Below the pieces are notes generated by a model, which was given only the letters and a program-made list of their open reading frames with translations, searched no databases and was not told the DNA's origin. 64,000 nt of DNA from Nocardioides baekrokdamisoli (GTDB lineage: Bacteria; Actinomycetota; Actinomycetes; Propionibacteriales; Nocardioidaceae): contig NZ_AP019307.1 in NCBI RefSeq assembly GCF_003945325.1, forward strand, positions 248,001-312,000. Direction: 5' to 3'. Below are positions 44,971 to 54,587 of this stretch, piece after piece. The translations under genes were made by a program, and so were the position numbers. Numbering within the stretch: the stretch's first letter is position 1; every line of letters begins with the position of its first letter.

Positions 44971-46836
44971 ATGGGTCATCTCGAGTCGCTCACCGGTCCT
45001 CGCGACCTCGACCCGCTTGATCACGACCAGTTGCTTGCCCTCGCCGCGGAGATCCGCCAGGCACTGATCAGCACGATCGCCCGGACCGGCGGCCACCTCG
45101 GGCCCAACCTCGGCGTCGTCGAACTGACCATGGCCATCCACCGGGTCTTCGAGTCGCCGAAGGACCGGGTCATCTTCGACACCGGCCACCAGTCGTACGT
45201 GCACAAACTGCTCACCGGCCGCGCGGCCGAGTTCGACAGTCTCCGCCAGGAGGGCGGCCTGTCGGGCTATCCGAGCCAGACGGAGTCCGCCCACGACATC
45301 GTGGAGAACTCCCACGCCTCCACCGCGCTCTCCTACGCAGACGGGCTCGCGAAGGCGTACACGATCACCGGCGAGGACCGACACGTCGTCGCGGTGATCG
45401 GCGACGGGGCGCTGACGGGCGGCATGGCCTGGGAGGCCCTCAACAACATCGCGATCGCCCACGACAGCAAGCTCGTGATCGTGGTCAACGACAACGGCCG
45501 GTCCTACACACCCACCATCGGTGGCCTGGCGACGGCGCTGACGGCACTGCGCACGAACCCGAAGTACGAGCCGTTCCTCGACATGGTCAAGCGACGCCTC
45601 AACGCCGTCCCCGGCGTCGGCCCCACGGCGTACGAGGTCTTGCACGCGGCCAAGAAGGGACTCAAGGACGCGCTGGCGCCTCAGGGTCTGTTCGAGGATC
45701 TGGGACTCAAGTACGTCGGCCCGGTCGACGGTCACGATCTCGAGGCCATGGAGCATGCTCTGCGCCAGGCCAAGCACTTCGGGGGCCCGGTGCTGGTGCA
45801 CGCGATCACCCGGAAGGGCTTCGGCTATCAGCCAGCCGAGGACCACGAGGCCGACCAGTTCCACGCCCCCGGCGCGTTCGACATCGAGACGGGGGAGGAG
45901 ACGCCGAAGGGCAGGATCTGGACCGACGTCTTCTCCGACGAGATCGTCGCCATCGGTGAGCGCCGTCCGGATGTCGTCGCGTTGACCGCGGCGATGATGC
46001 ATCCGGTGGGCCTGGACGCGTTCCAGAAGCGGTTCCCGGAGCGTACGTTCGACGTCGGGATTGCCGAGCAGCACGCGGCCACGTCTGCGGCGGGTCTTGC
46101 GCTGGGCGGCCTGCACCCCGTCTTTGCGGTGTACGCCACCTTCCTCAACCGTGCGTTCGACCAGGTGCTGATGGACATCGCGCTGCACAAGCTCGGCGTG
46201 ACGCTGGTCCTGGACCGGTCCGGTGTGACCGGCCCCGACGGTGCCTCGCACAACGGCATGTGGGACATGTCTATCCTGCAGCTGGTGCCGGGCCTGCGCC
46301 TGGCAGCTCCGCGTGATCCGGCCCGACTGGTCGAACTGCTCAACGAGGCGATCACCGTGTCCGACGCCCCGACCGTCGTACGTTTTCCCAAGGGCGGGCC
46401 ACCGGCCGACATGGACGCCGTCGATCGGATCGGTTCAGTCGACGTACTCCGGGCCGACGGCTCCAAGGATGTGCTGATGGTCGGCGTCGGCGCCATGGCC
46501 GCCGTGGCGATGCGAGCCGCGGACCTGATCGCTGCCGAAGGCATCGGGGTCAACGTCATCGACCCCCGCTGGGTGAAGCCGGTCTCGCCCGATCTGGTGG
46601 CGTTGGCGGCTGAGCACTCCCTCGTCGTCCACATCGAGGACAACGGGGTCCAGGGCGGCTCCGGCGCAGCGCTGATGCAGGAACTCGCCGCCCAGGGCGT
46701 TCAGCGGCCGATCCGGCTGCATGGCATTCCGCAGGAATTCCTCGAGCATGCCGAGCGCGGCGCGATCCTCGAACGGATCGGCCTCACTCCGCAGGCGATC
46801 GCCCGCGACACCCTCGCGGCCTTCTCCGCCCTCTGA
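44971..46836 (+). CDS. dxs: 1-deoxy-D-xylulose-5-phosphate synthase
   Basis: 621 residues from ATG 44971, 7 bases after TACGAT. Thiamine-diphosphate enzyme for the first step of the MEP isoprenoid pathway, joining pyruvate and glyceraldehyde-3-phosphate. [32 protein letters not shown] (ThDP-Mg), [14 protein letters not shown] with the catalytic Glu and a C-terminal transketolase domain. Complete. Located a few genes from trkA and the m5U methyltransferase, as in mycobacteria (Rv2682c region). Confidence 0.97.
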   Translation: MGHLESLTGPRDLDPLDHDQLLALAAEIRQALISTIARTGGHLGPNLGVVELTMAIHRVFESPKDRVIFDTGHQSYVHKLLTGRAAEFDSLRQEGGLSGYPSQTESAHDIVENSHASTALSYADGLAKAYTITGEDRHVVAVIGDGALTGGMAWEALNNIAIAHDSKLVIVVNDNGRSYTPTIGGLATALTALRTNPKYEPFLDMVKRRLNAVPGVGPTAYEVLHAAKKGLKDALAPQGLFEDLGLKYVGPVDGHDLEAMEHALRQAKHFGGPVLVHAITRKGFGYQPAEDHEADQFHAPGAFDIETGEETPKGRIWTDVFSDEIVAIGERRPDVVALTAAMMHPVGLDAFQKRFPERTFDVGIAEQHAATSAAGLALGGLHPVFAVYATFLNRAFDQVLMDIALHKLGVTLVLDRSGVTGPDGASHNGMWDMSILQLVPGLRLAAPRDPARLVELLNEAITVSDAPTVVRFPKGGPPADMDAVDRIGSVDVLRADGSKDVLMVGVGAMAAVAMRAADLIAAEGIGVNVIDPRWVKPVSPDLVALAAEHSLVVHIEDNGVQGGSGAALMQELAAQGVQRPIRLHGIPQEFLEHAERGAILERIGLTPQAIARDTLAAFSAL

Positions 46837-46837
46837 C

Positions 46838-46905
46838 CCGCCGAAACCCGGCATCCGTCACGCCGAAACCCGACGTCGGCCACCCCGAGACCCGACACTT
46901 GGCGT
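46838..46905. repeat. Three tandem imperfect ~22-bp repeats after dxs
   Basis: Units beginning CCGAAACCCGG, CCGAAACCCGACG and CCGAGACCCGACAC follow one another in the dxs 3' region. The core CCGAAACCCGAC is shared by two units and one-base-different in the third. Not a hairpin; it resembles a dispersed intergenic repeat. Confidence 0.6.
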
Positions 46906-46916
46906 ACGAAAACCAA

Positions 46917-46946
46917 CGAGGGCGCCGGCCGAAGCCGACGCCCTCG
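46917..46946. terminator. Bidirectional terminator between dxs and fadB
   Basis: CGAGGGCG (46917-46924) pairs with CGCCCTCG (46939-46946). Inside, one mismatch separates the CGGC/GCCG stem with a CGAA loop. Positioned between two convergent genes. Confidence 0.85.
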
Positions 46947-46960
46947 CTCGAGTCTGTGAC

Positions 46961-49045
46961 TCAGTGGAACTTCTTGCCCGTGACCTTCTCCGAGATCCCC
47001 TCGCGGTCGAGGAGTTGGGTCAGACCACCGTTCCAGAACTGGAAGCCAGCGCCGGTGATCATGCCGAGGTCGATGTCCTCCGGGCCCTGGGCCACGCCCT
47101 CGTCGAGCATCCGCCGAGCCTCGTCAGCCAGCGCCTCCAGCGTCTGCTGGCGTACGTCCGACGCCTCAAGCACAGTGGTGCCTACGGTGAGGAGCGCCTC
47201 GACCTCCGGGTCGACGGTGCGACCGTCGGGGCCGAAGTACGACGCCTTCTTCGCCTCGACGACCTTGTGAAGGTTCTCGGACAGGTAGAACCGGTCCGGG
47301 AAGGCTTTCGCCAGCGTTTCGTTGTTGTGGTAGGCGATGGCCGGTCCGACGAGCGCCATCAGAGCGAACGGCGGCATCGGCGTGACACCGGCGAATGCCG
47401 CGTCGACCGTGGCGATGGGCGTGCCCTCGTCAGCGATCTTCGCAACGGCGCCCATGAAGCGACCGAGCAGACGGTTCACGATGAACGACGGGCTGTCCTT
47501 GACCAGGATGGTCGTCTTGCCGAGACCCCGACCGGTCGCGAAGGCGGTGGCCAGTGCGGCGTCGGAGGTGTTCGAGCCCTTGATGATCTCGAGTAGCGGC
47601 ATGATCGCGACCGGGTTGAAGAAGTGGAAACCCACGACTCGCTCCGGGTGCTTGAGCTCCGAACCCATCTCAGTGATCGACAGTGACGAGGTGTTGGTCG
47701 CGAAGACAGCCGTCTCCGGCGCAACGGCCTCGGCCGCAGCAAAGACCTTCTTCTTGACCGACATCTCTTCGAAGACCGCTTCGATGATGAAGTCGGCGTT
47801 GCCGAACGCCTTCGCATAGTCGACCTCGGCGGTGACCAGGGCCTTGAGGCGGTTCGTCGTACCGACCGAGGCGCGGCCCTTGGCGAGCTTCTTGTCGAGT
47901 TCGGCGTGGACGTACGCGACGCCCTTGTCCGCACGCTCCTGGTCCAGGTCGACCATGACGACCGGCACCTTGAGCTTCGAGACGAACAACAGTGCGAACT
48001 GCGAGGCCATCAGACCGGCGCCGATGATGCCGACCTTGGTCACAGGCTGCGCCAGCGACCGGTCCGGGGCACCTGCAGGACGCTTGGCGCGCTTCTGCAC
48101 GAGGTCGAACGAGTACAACGACGCGAGCAGCTCCGGGGTCGCGGCCATGGCGACCAGCGCGTCGTCCTCGGCGGCGAACCCTTCGTCGCGGGTCGCGGTC
48201 TTGGCGCCGGCAAGGAGCTCGACGGCCTTCTTGGCTGCCGGGGACTTGTCGCCGGTCTTGGCCCAGGCGAAGAAGCCGGCGTTCTTGACGGCCTCGTCCC
48301 AGGTCTCGTCCCGGGCGATCTCCGGACGCTCGATCTTGATCTGGCCGTTGAGCACCGCGTCGGCCCACAGCATCGACTGCTCGAGGTAGTCCGCACCGTT
48401 GAACTCGACATCGGCGATGCCGGCCTCGACGACCTCGGAGCCCTTGATCACCTTGCCCTGGTTGAGCGGGTTGCTGATGAACAGTTCAGCGGCCTTGGCC
48501 GGACCGATGAGGTTCGGCAGCAGGTACGCGCCACCCCAGCCGGGCACCAGACCGAGCATGACCTCGGGCAGACCCACGGCCGGGACGGAGTCGATCACGG
48601 TGCGGTAGTTCGCATGCAGGGCAACCTCGAGGCCACCGCCCAGGGCGAGACCGTTGATGAACCCGAACGACGGTTTGCCGCCCTCGTCACCCAACTTGCG
48701 GAAGACCGCGTGTCCGAGCTCGGCGATCGTACGGATGCCGTCCGAGCCGCCCGACTGCAGAGCAGTCAGATCCGCACCGGCAGCCAGGATGAACTGCTTG
48801 CCGGTCACGGCGATCGCGTCGATCTCGTCGTCGGCCAGCGCCGCGTCGTACGCGGTGTTGAGGGAGACGAGGCCCTTCGGGCCGAACGTGTTCGGACGGG
48901 TGTGGTCGAGACCGTTGTCGAGCGTGACCAGGCCGAGGACCTTGCCCGAGGGCAGGGTGACCTTGCGCAGCTTCGCCTCGGTGACGACCTCGTCGTCGCT
49001 GAACAACTTCTCGACGTCTGCGAGCAGCGTGTTGATGTCAGTCAT
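46961..49045 (-). CDS. Fatty-acid oxidation multifunctional enzyme: enoyl-CoA hydratase + 3-hydroxyacyl-CoA dehydrogenase
   Basis: 694 residues from ATG 49045 (TGATG overlap with the thiolase stop). Residues 1-~310 are a crotonase domain with GGGLEVALHANYRTV and PEVMLGLVPGWGGAYLLPNLIG containing the two catalytic Glu. Residues ~335-520 are the NAD-binding part (KVGIIGAGLMASQFALLF) and ~525-694 the dehydrogenase C-terminal helical domain (SPSFIVNRLLGRFM, His/Asn catalytic region HFFNPVAIMPLLEI). Hydrates enoyl-CoA and oxidises 3-hydroxyacyl-CoA. Forms an operon with the thiolase. Confidence 0.95.
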   Translation of the reverse strand: MTDINTLLADVEKLFSDDEVVTEAKLRKVTLPSGKVLGLVTLDNGLDHTRPNTFGPKGLVSLNTAYDAALADDEIDAIAVTGKQFILAAGADLTALQSGGSDGIRTIAELGHAVFRKLGDEGGKPSFGFINGLALGGGLEVALHANYRTVIDSVPAVGLPEVMLGLVPGWGGAYLLPNLIGPAKAAELFISNPLNQGKVIKGSEVVEAGIADVEFNGADYLEQSMLWADAVLNGQIKIERPEIARDETWDEAVKNAGFFAWAKTGDKSPAAKKAVELLAGAKTATRDEGFAAEDDALVAMAATPELLASLYSFDLVQKRAKRPAGAPDRSLAQPVTKVGIIGAGLMASQFALLFVSKLKVPVVMVDLDQERADKGVAYVHAELDKKLAKGRASVGTTNRLKALVTAEVDYAKAFGNADFIIEAVFEEMSVKKKVFAAAEAVAPETAVFATNTSSLSITEMGSELKHPERVVGFHFFNPVAIMPLLEIIKGSNTSDAALATAFATGRGLGKTTILVKDSPSFIVNRLLGRFMGAVAKIADEGTPIATVDAAFAGVTPMPPFALMALVGPAIAYHNNETLAKAFPDRFYLSENLHKVVEAKKASYFGPDGRTVDPEVEALLTVGTTVLEASDVRQQTLEALADEARRMLDEGVAQGPEDIDLGMITGAGFQFWNGGLTQLLDREGISEKVTGKKFH

Positions 49046-50241
49046 CACTTGTCACCCTTCCAGTTCGGGTTCTCCCAGATCACGGTGCCGCCCATGCCGA
49101 TCCCGATGCACATCGAGGTCAGGCCGTACCGGACCTCCGGACGCTCCTCGAACTGCCGCGCGAGCTGCGTCATCAGGCGCACGCCCGAGGAGGCCAGTGG
49201 GTGGCCGAACGCGATCGCGCCGCCGTACGGGTTCACCCGAGCGTCGTCATCCGCGATGCCGAAGTGCTGCAGGAATGCGAGCACCTGGATCGCGAAGGCC
49301 TCGTTGAGCTCGAAGGCCTGGATGTCGTCAATCGTGAGGCCGGCCTTGGCCAGCGCCTTCTCGGTCGACGGGATCGGGCCGACGGCCATGATCTCGGGGG
49401 CAACGCCGGCGAAGGCGAACGAGACCAGACGCATCTTGATCGGCAGACCGAGTTCGAGAGCCACGTCCTCGGCGGCGAGGAGACACGCGGTGGCACCGTC
49501 GTTGATGCCCGCCGCGTTGCCCGCGGTCACACGACCGGCGGGACGGAACGGCGTCTTGAGGCCCTGCAGCGACTCGAGCGTCGTCTGCGGACGCATCGGC
49601 TCGTCGGTGGTGGCCAGACCCCAGCCGTGCTCGGCTGACTTCGTCGCCACCGGGACCAGGTCCGGCTGGATCTTGCCGGCGGCGTACGCGGCGGCAGCCT
49701 TCTGCTGCGAGGCCACGGCGTACGCGTCGCAGCGCTCCTTGGTGATGTCCGGGTAGAGGTCGTGCACGTTCTCCGCGGTGTTGCCCATGACGAGCGCGTC
49801 CGGGTTCACGATCCGCTCAGAGACGATCCGCGGGTTCGGGTCGACGCCCTCACCCATGGGGTGACGGCCCATGTGCTCGACGCCGCCGGCGATGGCCACG
49901 TCGTACGCACCGAAGGCAATGCCACCAGCGACCGCGGTGACCGAGGTCATCGCACCGGCACACATGCGGTCGATCGCGAAGCCGGGCACCGTGTTCGGCA
50001 GACCGGCGAGGAGCGAGGCGGTACGCCCGATCGTCAGACCCTGGTCGCCGATCTGCGTGGTCGCCGCGATGGCGACCTCGTCGATCCGCTCCGGCGGGAG
50101 GTTCGGGTTGCGGCGAGTCAGCTCGCGGATGCACTTGATGACGAGGTCATCGGCTCGCGTCTCGGCGTACTGTCCCTTGGCCTTGCCAAAGGGGGTACGT
50201 ACGCCGTCAACGAACACGACCTCACGGGCAGTTCGGGGCAC
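49045..50241 (-). CDS. Acetyl-CoA C-acyltransferase (thiolase, FadA-type)
   Basis: 398 residues from GTG 50241 with CAGGAG upstream. Cleaves 3-ketoacyl-CoA in beta-oxidation. Nucleophile Cys in IDRMCAGAMTS, His in FELNEAFAIQV, GGAIAFGHPLASSG with the base His, and CIGIGMGG. First gene of an operon with the multifunctional enzyme. A GTTACT/AGTAAC palindrome stands ~40 bases upstream. Confidence 0.95.
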   Translation of the reverse strand: MPRTAREVVFVDGVRTPFGKAKGQYAETRADDLVIKCIRELTRRNPNLPPERIDEVAIAATTQIGDQGLTIGRTASLLAGLPNTVPGFAIDRMCAGAMTSVTAVAGGIAFGAYDVAIAGGVEHMGRHPMGEGVDPNPRIVSERIVNPDALVMGNTAENVHDLYPDITKERCDAYAVASQQKAAAAYAAGKIQPDLVPVATKSAEHGWGLATTDEPMRPQTTLESLQGLKTPFRPAGRVTAGNAAGINDGATACLLAAEDVALELGLPIKMRLVSFAFAGVAPEIMAVGPIPSTEKALAKAGLTIDDIQAFELNEAFAIQVLAFLQHFGIADDDARVNPYGGAIAFGHPLASSGVRLMTQLARQFEERPEVRYGLTSMCIGIGMGGTVIWENPNWKGDK

Positions 50242-50280
50242 CGTGTCTCCTGATGAGAGGGGATTGAGTCGAAACTGGAT

Positions 50281-50296
50281 GTTACTCCTCAGTAAC
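50281..50296. promoter_or_regulatory. Perfect inverted repeat GTTACT-CCTC-AGTAAC upstream of the thiolase operon
   Basis: Arms of six bases are fully complementary. It lies in the divergent region between the thiolase gene (start 50241) and the PAC2 gene (start 50405), a typical place for a TetR-type operator. The regulator could be the TetR gene at 55884 or one outside the window. Confidence 0.55.
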
Positions 50297-50404
50297 TTTG
50301 AGTACAGCCCGTGGGACTGTGGCTCGCGTCACGGGAATATCCTGTCCCTTGGAGGGGCTGCACAACAGTGCATCCGCTTACCGGACTTCGAGGGGGATTT
50401 ACTG

Positions 50405-51328
50405 ATGGGCAAGTCCCGCTTCGTGCACATCGTCGATGACGTGCCGGCCATCAACGAGGCTGAGCGTCTGACGATGGTCGTCGTGCTCGATGGATTCCTC
50501 GATGCCGGCAATGCGAGCGCCCGCGCGGCGCGACACCTCGTGGAGGCCTCGCGTACGGCGCCCGTGGTGGCGACGTTCGACGTGGACGCGTTCCACGACT
50601 ACCGGGCCCGCCGGCCGGCGATCTCCTTCATCCGTGATCACTATGAGAACTACGACGCGCCGCGGCTGGTCGTCCGGCTGCTGCGCGACGCCGGGGACGA
50701 GCCGTATCTGCTCCTGCACGGTGCCGAGCCCGACAACCGCTGGGAAGCCTTTGCGAAGGCCGTCCGCGACGTCGTTGAACGTCTGGGCGTGACCCAGGTG
50801 ATCTCCATGGGATCAGTGCCGATGGCCGTGCCGCACAGCCGTCCGCTGAACATCACCCACCACGCGAACAACAAGGACCTCGTACCTGACGGCAGTTCGT
50901 TCGTCGGCGAGCTCCGGGTGCCGTCGAGCGCGCAGTCGTTGGTGGAGCTGCGGCTGGGGGAGTGGGGCCACGACATGCAGGGATTCGTCGTGCACATCCC
51001 GCACTACCTCGCCCAGCTCGACTACCCGCAGGCGTCGGTGGTGCTGCTGGAGCGAGTCGAGCGCGCAGCCCGGATCACGGTCGACCTCTCGACCGTGCGG
51101 TCGGAGGCTGTGACCCGCGAGGAGGAGATCACGAACTACCTGCGCGAGCACGACGAGGTCGCCGAAGTCGTCCAGGCGCTGGAACGTCAGTACGACGCGT
51201 TCGAACGCGCCGAAGCCAGCGAGTCGAATCTGCTCGCTCCCAACCAACCACTTCCCACTGCGGAAGACTTGGGTCGAGAGTTTGAACAGTTCCTTGCCGG
51301 CCTTGACGAAGGTAACCAGAACGAATGA
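50405..51328 (+). CDS. PAC2 family protein
   Basis: 307 residues from ATG 50405, with GAGGGGG upstream; the longer frame reaches into the thiolase gene and is ignored. PAC2 domain covers most of the protein: VVVLDGFLDAGNASARAARHLVE, FDVDAFHDYRARRP, FIRDHYENYDAPRLVVRLL, and GSVPMAVPHSRPLNITHHANN. Similar to proteasome-assembly-chaperone PAC2 and bacterial homologues (Rv2125 type). Proteasome link in this genome is speculative. C-terminal acidic helical tail. The stop overlaps the next gene by 4 bases. Confidence 0.92.
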   Translation: MGKSRFVHIVDDVPAINEAERLTMVVVLDGFLDAGNASARAARHLVEASRTAPVVATFDVDAFHDYRARRPAISFIRDHYENYDAPRLVVRLLRDAGDEPYLLLHGAEPDNRWEAFAKAVRDVVERLGVTQVISMGSVPMAVPHSRPLNITHHANNKDLVPDGSSFVGELRVPSSAQSLVELRLGEWGHDMQGFVVHIPHYLAQLDYPQASVVLLERVERAARITVDLSTVRSEAVTREEEITNYLREHDEVAEVVQALERQYDAFERAEASESNLLAPNQPLPTAEDLGREFEQFLAGLDEGNQNE

Positions 51329-52230
51329 CGGAGATGGCAGATCGGACGGCGCGCCAGGCCGTCGATGATCTCGTACGCGTCCTCGACCTCGAAGAGGTCG
51401 ACGAGGACCTGTTCCGCGGAGCACCGGCTCCCAACGAGCGTGGCCGGGCCTTCGGCGGACAGGTCGCCTCACAGTCGTTGATGGCGGCGATCCGTACGGT
51501 CGGCGAGGGACTCACCGTGCACTCGATGCACTCGTATTTCCTACTGGCGGGCGACCCTGACAAGGCGATCGTCTATGACGTGGACCGGATCCGGGACGGC
51601 CGCTCGTTCGCCACCCGTCGAGTCGCGGCGCGCCAACACGGGCGCCCGATCTACTACATGACGGTGAGCTTCCACCGGCACGAGGACGGCTACGACCATC
51701 AGGACCTGATGCCGGAGGTGCCGCCTCCCGCCGCCGGCCTCGACATGCTCGAGATGATGGCGAAGGGCGGCTTCGCCGAAGGCGAGGCGCTGGCGAAGGA
51801 GTGGGCAGCAGTCGATGTCCGCACCCTGGGCAACTCCCAGCGCGGCCTGGTCCCGTCGAAGGAGCGCCCGTCACAACAGCGCGTGTGGTTGCGGATCGCC
51901 GAACGCCTGCCGGACGACCCGAACCTGCACCTCGCAGTCTTCACCTGGGCCTCTGACATCTCGCTGCTCGGGGCGGCGCTGGCAGCGCACACCGTACGCA
52001 GCGCGCACGTCCAGATGGCGTCGCTGGACCACACGATCTGGTTCCACCGACCGTTCCGTGCCGATGAGTGGTGGCTGTACGACCAGGAGTCTCCCTCCGC
52101 CCAGGGCGGCCGGGGTCTGTCGATCGGCCGCGTCTTCACCGAGGACGGGGTCCTGGTCGCCACCACCGCCCAGGAGGGCATCATCCGACCGCCGCGTACG
52201 TCGTCGGCCGAAGTCGGCACCCTCGCCTGA
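51325..52230 (+). CDS. tesB: Acyl-CoA thioesterase II
   Basis: 301 residues from ATG 51325 (ATGA overlap). Double hot-dog fold: FRGAPAPNERGRAFGGQVASQSLMAA, VHSMHSYFLLAGDPDKAIVYDVDRIRDGRSFATRRV and HTIWFHRPFRADEWWLYDQESPSAQGGRGLSIGRVF. Releases fatty acids from CoA. The catalytic Asp (DHTIWFH), Ser/Thr (YDQESPSA) and Gln are in the expected places. A terminator follows. Confidence 0.95.
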   Translation: MTEMADRTARQAVDDLVRVLDLEEVDEDLFRGAPAPNERGRAFGGQVASQSLMAAIRTVGEGLTVHSMHSYFLLAGDPDKAIVYDVDRIRDGRSFATRRVAARQHGRPIYYMTVSFHRHEDGYDHQDLMPEVPPPAAGLDMLEMMAKGGFAEGEALAKEWAAVDVRTLGNSQRGLVPSKERPSQQRVWLRIAERLPDDPNLHLAVFTWASDISLLGAALAAHTVRSAHVQMASLDHTIWFHRPFRADEWWLYDQESPSAQGGRGLSIGRVFTEDGVLVATTAQEGIIRPPRTSSAEVGTLA

Positions 52231-52241
52231 CGTCGAACGCA

Positions 52242-52278
52242 AGAAGGCCGCCGGTCCGTGAGGATCCGGCGGCCTTCT
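52242..52278. terminator. Bidirectional terminator after tesB
   Basis: AGAAGGCCGCCGG (52242-52254) is perfectly complementary to CCGGCGGCCTTCT (52266-52278), with TCC/GGA further pairing near the loop. Between convergent genes. Confidence 0.88.
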
Positions 52279-52285
52279 GTGCAGC

Positions 52286-53155
52286 TCAGAGTGCTTGCGT
52301 ACGCCCCAGCAGGTGGATCGTGTCCGACCCGGACTTCGTGAGCGAGAACGCGTACCCGCCGGGGATCGGCTTCGAACCGAACGCCACCTTCGACGGCAGG
52401 AACGTCGGCTTGCGGAACGACGCATCGACCTTCACGGCATCCGGCAGACGGCTGTCGATCGCGGCGACGCTGCGCGCCATCGTCCAGAAACCGTGGGCGA
52501 TCTGACGCTTGAACCCGAGCGCCTTCGCCGTGATCGGCGTGAGGTGGATCGGGTTGATGTCACCTGACACCGCTCCGTACTTGCGGCCGAGGTTGGCCGG
52601 AAGGTTCCACGTGACAGGGCCGGCCGGGACACGCTCGTACGTGTCGGGCCACTCGGCGTCGGGGTTGCGCTTGCCGCGGCTCAGGTACGCCGACGTCTCC
52701 TCCCAGACCAGCTCGCCGTCGATGCGAACCGCAGTCTTGAACAGGAAGATCGACCCGGCCGGGTGCGGAACGGCTGCGCCCACCGACATCTCCACGTCGA
52801 GGGTCTCGCCGATCCGGATCGGACGGTGCTGCGAGATCGAGTTGTCCAGATGCACCATGCCCATCGCCGGCACCGGGAAGGAGCGATCGCTCAGAGCCTT
52901 CAGTTGCAGCGGGAACGACAGCATGTGCGGGTACGGGAGGGGGAGCGTGTCCTTCAGTTCGAAGCCACACACCTCCGCGAACGGCGCCACCATCTCGCGA
53001 GTCACCGTCACCGGCGGACGCGTGAAGACGAAGCCGTCGTAGCCACCGACCTTGCTGATCCCGGGAAGGGACCCGATGACCGGAATGGCCGGGAGGGCGG
53101 CCTTGACCAGGTCCGCCACCCCCGACTTTCCGTCGAACGTCTTGGTGGTCGGCAT
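52286..53155 (-). CDS. MaoC-type 3-hydroxyacyl dehydratase (HtdX-like)
   Basis: 289 residues from ATG 53155. Double hot-dog protein; the C-terminal half carries the hydratase 2 motif YGAVSGDINPIHL (Asp and His). Dehydrates 3-hydroxyacyl-CoA or acyl-ACP. Together with the FabG4-type reductase and divergent thiolase this reproduces the Rv0241c-Rv0242c-Rv0243 set of mycobacteria. One base separates it from the fabG gene. Confidence 0.93.
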   Translation of the reverse strand: MPTTKTFDGKSGVADLVKAALPAIPVIGSLPGISKVGGYDGFVFTRPPVTVTREMVAPFAEVCGFELKDTLPLPYPHMLSFPLQLKALSDRSFPVPAMGMVHLDNSISQHRPIRIGETLDVEMSVGAAVPHPAGSIFLFKTAVRIDGELVWEETSAYLSRGKRNPDAEWPDTYERVPAGPVTWNLPANLGRKYGAVSGDINPIHLTPITAKALGFKRQIAHGFWTMARSVAAIDSRLPDAVKVDASFRKPTFLPSKVAFGSKPIPGGYAFSLTKSGSDTIHLLGRTQAL

Positions 53156-53156
53156 C

Positions 53157-54491
53157 TCAGGCGCCCAGCATCATCTGGCCGCAGACGCGGACCACGTTGC
53201 CGTTGACCGCGGTCGAGGCCGGCGAGGCGTACCAGGCGATCGTCTCGGCGACGTCGACCGGCAGACCGCCTTGCGACATGGCGTTGAGGCGCTGGCCGAC
53301 CTCACGGGTGGCGAACGGGACCGCGGCGGTCATGGCCGTGATGATGAACCCCGGGGCAACAGCATTGATCGTGATGCCGTCCTTGAGCTGGGTGGCGAGC
53401 GAGTCGACGAAGCCGATGACGCCGGCCTTGGAGGCGGCGTACGAGGTCTGCCCGAGGTTGCCGGCAATGCCGGCGATGGAGGCGACGCCGACGACGCGAC
53501 CGTTCGCGTTGATGACCTTCTGCTTGAGCAGTTCGTCGGTGATCAGTTCCGGGGCGAGCAGGTTGATCTCGAGGACCTTGCCGAAGCGCTCAGGGGTCTG
53601 GTTGGCGAGCTTCTTGTCCATCGTCACACCGGCGTTGTGCACGACGATGTCGACGCCACCGTGGTTGTCCTTGAGGTGCTGGGCGATCCGCTGCGGAGCG
53701 TCTGCGGCCGTGATGTCGAGCGTCAGCCAGTCGCCGCCGAGTTCATTCATGACCTTGACGAGGTCGTCCGCTGCCTGCGGCACGTCCAGGCCGACGATCT
53801 TCGCGCCATCGCGGTGCAGGACGCGGGCGATTTCCTCGCCGATGCCACGGCTTGCGCCGGTCACGAACGCGACCTTGCCCTCGAGCGGCCTGGTCCAGTC
53901 GGCGACGGCAGCAGCCTTCTTCTCCTTGTGCGCACCGATGCGGGCGACCTGGCCCGAGACGTAGGCCGATTTCGGGCTCAGGAAGAAGCCGAGCGTGGAG
54001 AGCAGCGAGTTCTCGTACCCCTCGGCCACGTAGACGAGCTGAACGGTGCTGCCCTTGCCGATCTCCTTGCCGAGGCTGCGCGTGAAGCCCTCCAGACCGC
54101 GCTGAGCGATCTTCTCGGCACCTTCGACGAGCTCCGGCGGCGTACCGATGACGATCACCCGGGCGCACGACTTCAGGCTGCGCAGCACCGGCGTGAAGAA
54201 CTGCTGGAGCTCGACCAGACCCGCGACATCCGTGATGCCGGTGGCGTCGAAGACGAGGCCCTTGTACTTCTGGCCATCGGCGTGGGCGTCCACGCTCTCG
54301 ATACCGAGCTGGGCGAGGAGGCCGGCGAGGTCGTCAGCGATGCGACCACGACCGCCCGTCAGGACGGTTCCCTTCACCAACGGGTCACCTGCGGAGTAGC
54401 GGTCCAGGGCGGTCGGCTGGGGGAGACCGAGGTTCTTGGCCACGATCTGGCCGATCTTCGACTGGGTGAAGCTCTGGTACTTGTCGCTCAT
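53157..54491 (-). CDS. fabG: FabG4-type 3-oxoacyl reductase (two Rossmann regions)
   Basis: 444 residues from ATG 54491 with AAGGAAGAG upstream; longer frames overlap the divergent thiolase. An N-terminal flavodoxin/Rossmann-like region (~1-195) is followed by a classical SDR (~200-444): VAFVTGASRGIGEEIARVL, NNAG-equivalent VVHNAGVT, catalytic Ser in VASIAGIAG and YAASKAG (Tyr-x-x-x-Lys). Reduces 3-oxoacyl-CoA/ACP with NAD(P)H. High-molecular-weight FabG of the Rv0242c type. Confidence 0.95.
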   Translation of the reverse strand: MSDKYQSFTQSKIGQIVAKNLGLPQPTALDRYSAGDPLVKGTVLTGGRGRIADDLAGLLAQLGIESVDAHADGQKYKGLVFDATGITDVAGLVELQQFFTPVLRSLKSCARVIVIGTPPELVEGAEKIAQRGLEGFTRSLGKEIGKGSTVQLVYVAEGYENSLLSTLGFFLSPKSAYVSGQVARIGAHKEKKAAAVADWTRPLEGKVAFVTGASRGIGEEIARVLHRDGAKIVGLDVPQAADDLVKVMNELGGDWLTLDITAADAPQRIAQHLKDNHGGVDIVVHNAGVTMDKKLANQTPERFGKVLEINLLAPELITDELLKQKVINANGRVVGVASIAGIAGNLGQTSYAASKAGVIGFVDSLATQLKDGITINAVAPGFIITAMTAAVPFATREVGQRLNAMSQGGLPVDVAETIAWYASPASTAVNGNVVRVCGQMMLGA

Positions 54492-54528
54492 CGGGACTCT
54501 TCCTTCAGGGAGGGCTGTATAGGGAAAA

Positions 54529-54545
54529 TGTAACTCCGTGTTGCA
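54529..54545. promoter_or_regulatory. Imperfect dyad TGTAAC-TCCGT-GTTGCA between fabG and thiolase genes
   Basis: Arms differ by one base (TGTAAC versus GTTGCA; perfect would be GTTACA). It sits near the middle of the 96-bp divergent promoter and may be a regulator site. The GTAAC/GTTAC half-site also appears in the operator upstream of the other thiolase operon. Confidence 0.3.
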
Positions 54546-54587
54546 GAATTGGATCAACCCGCCCTCCAACGGAGAAGGAAACACTTC

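Noticed and set aside
47906..49756. 616-codon open frame antisense to the beta-oxidation operon
   Set aside because: Shadow of the fadB/thiolase coding strand; Arg-Gly-Asp-rich and without domains.
50281..50296. Calling the GTTACT-N4-AGTAAC palindrome a KstR site
   Set aside because: KstR sites contain AAC-N2-GTT cores; the order and spacing here do not fit.
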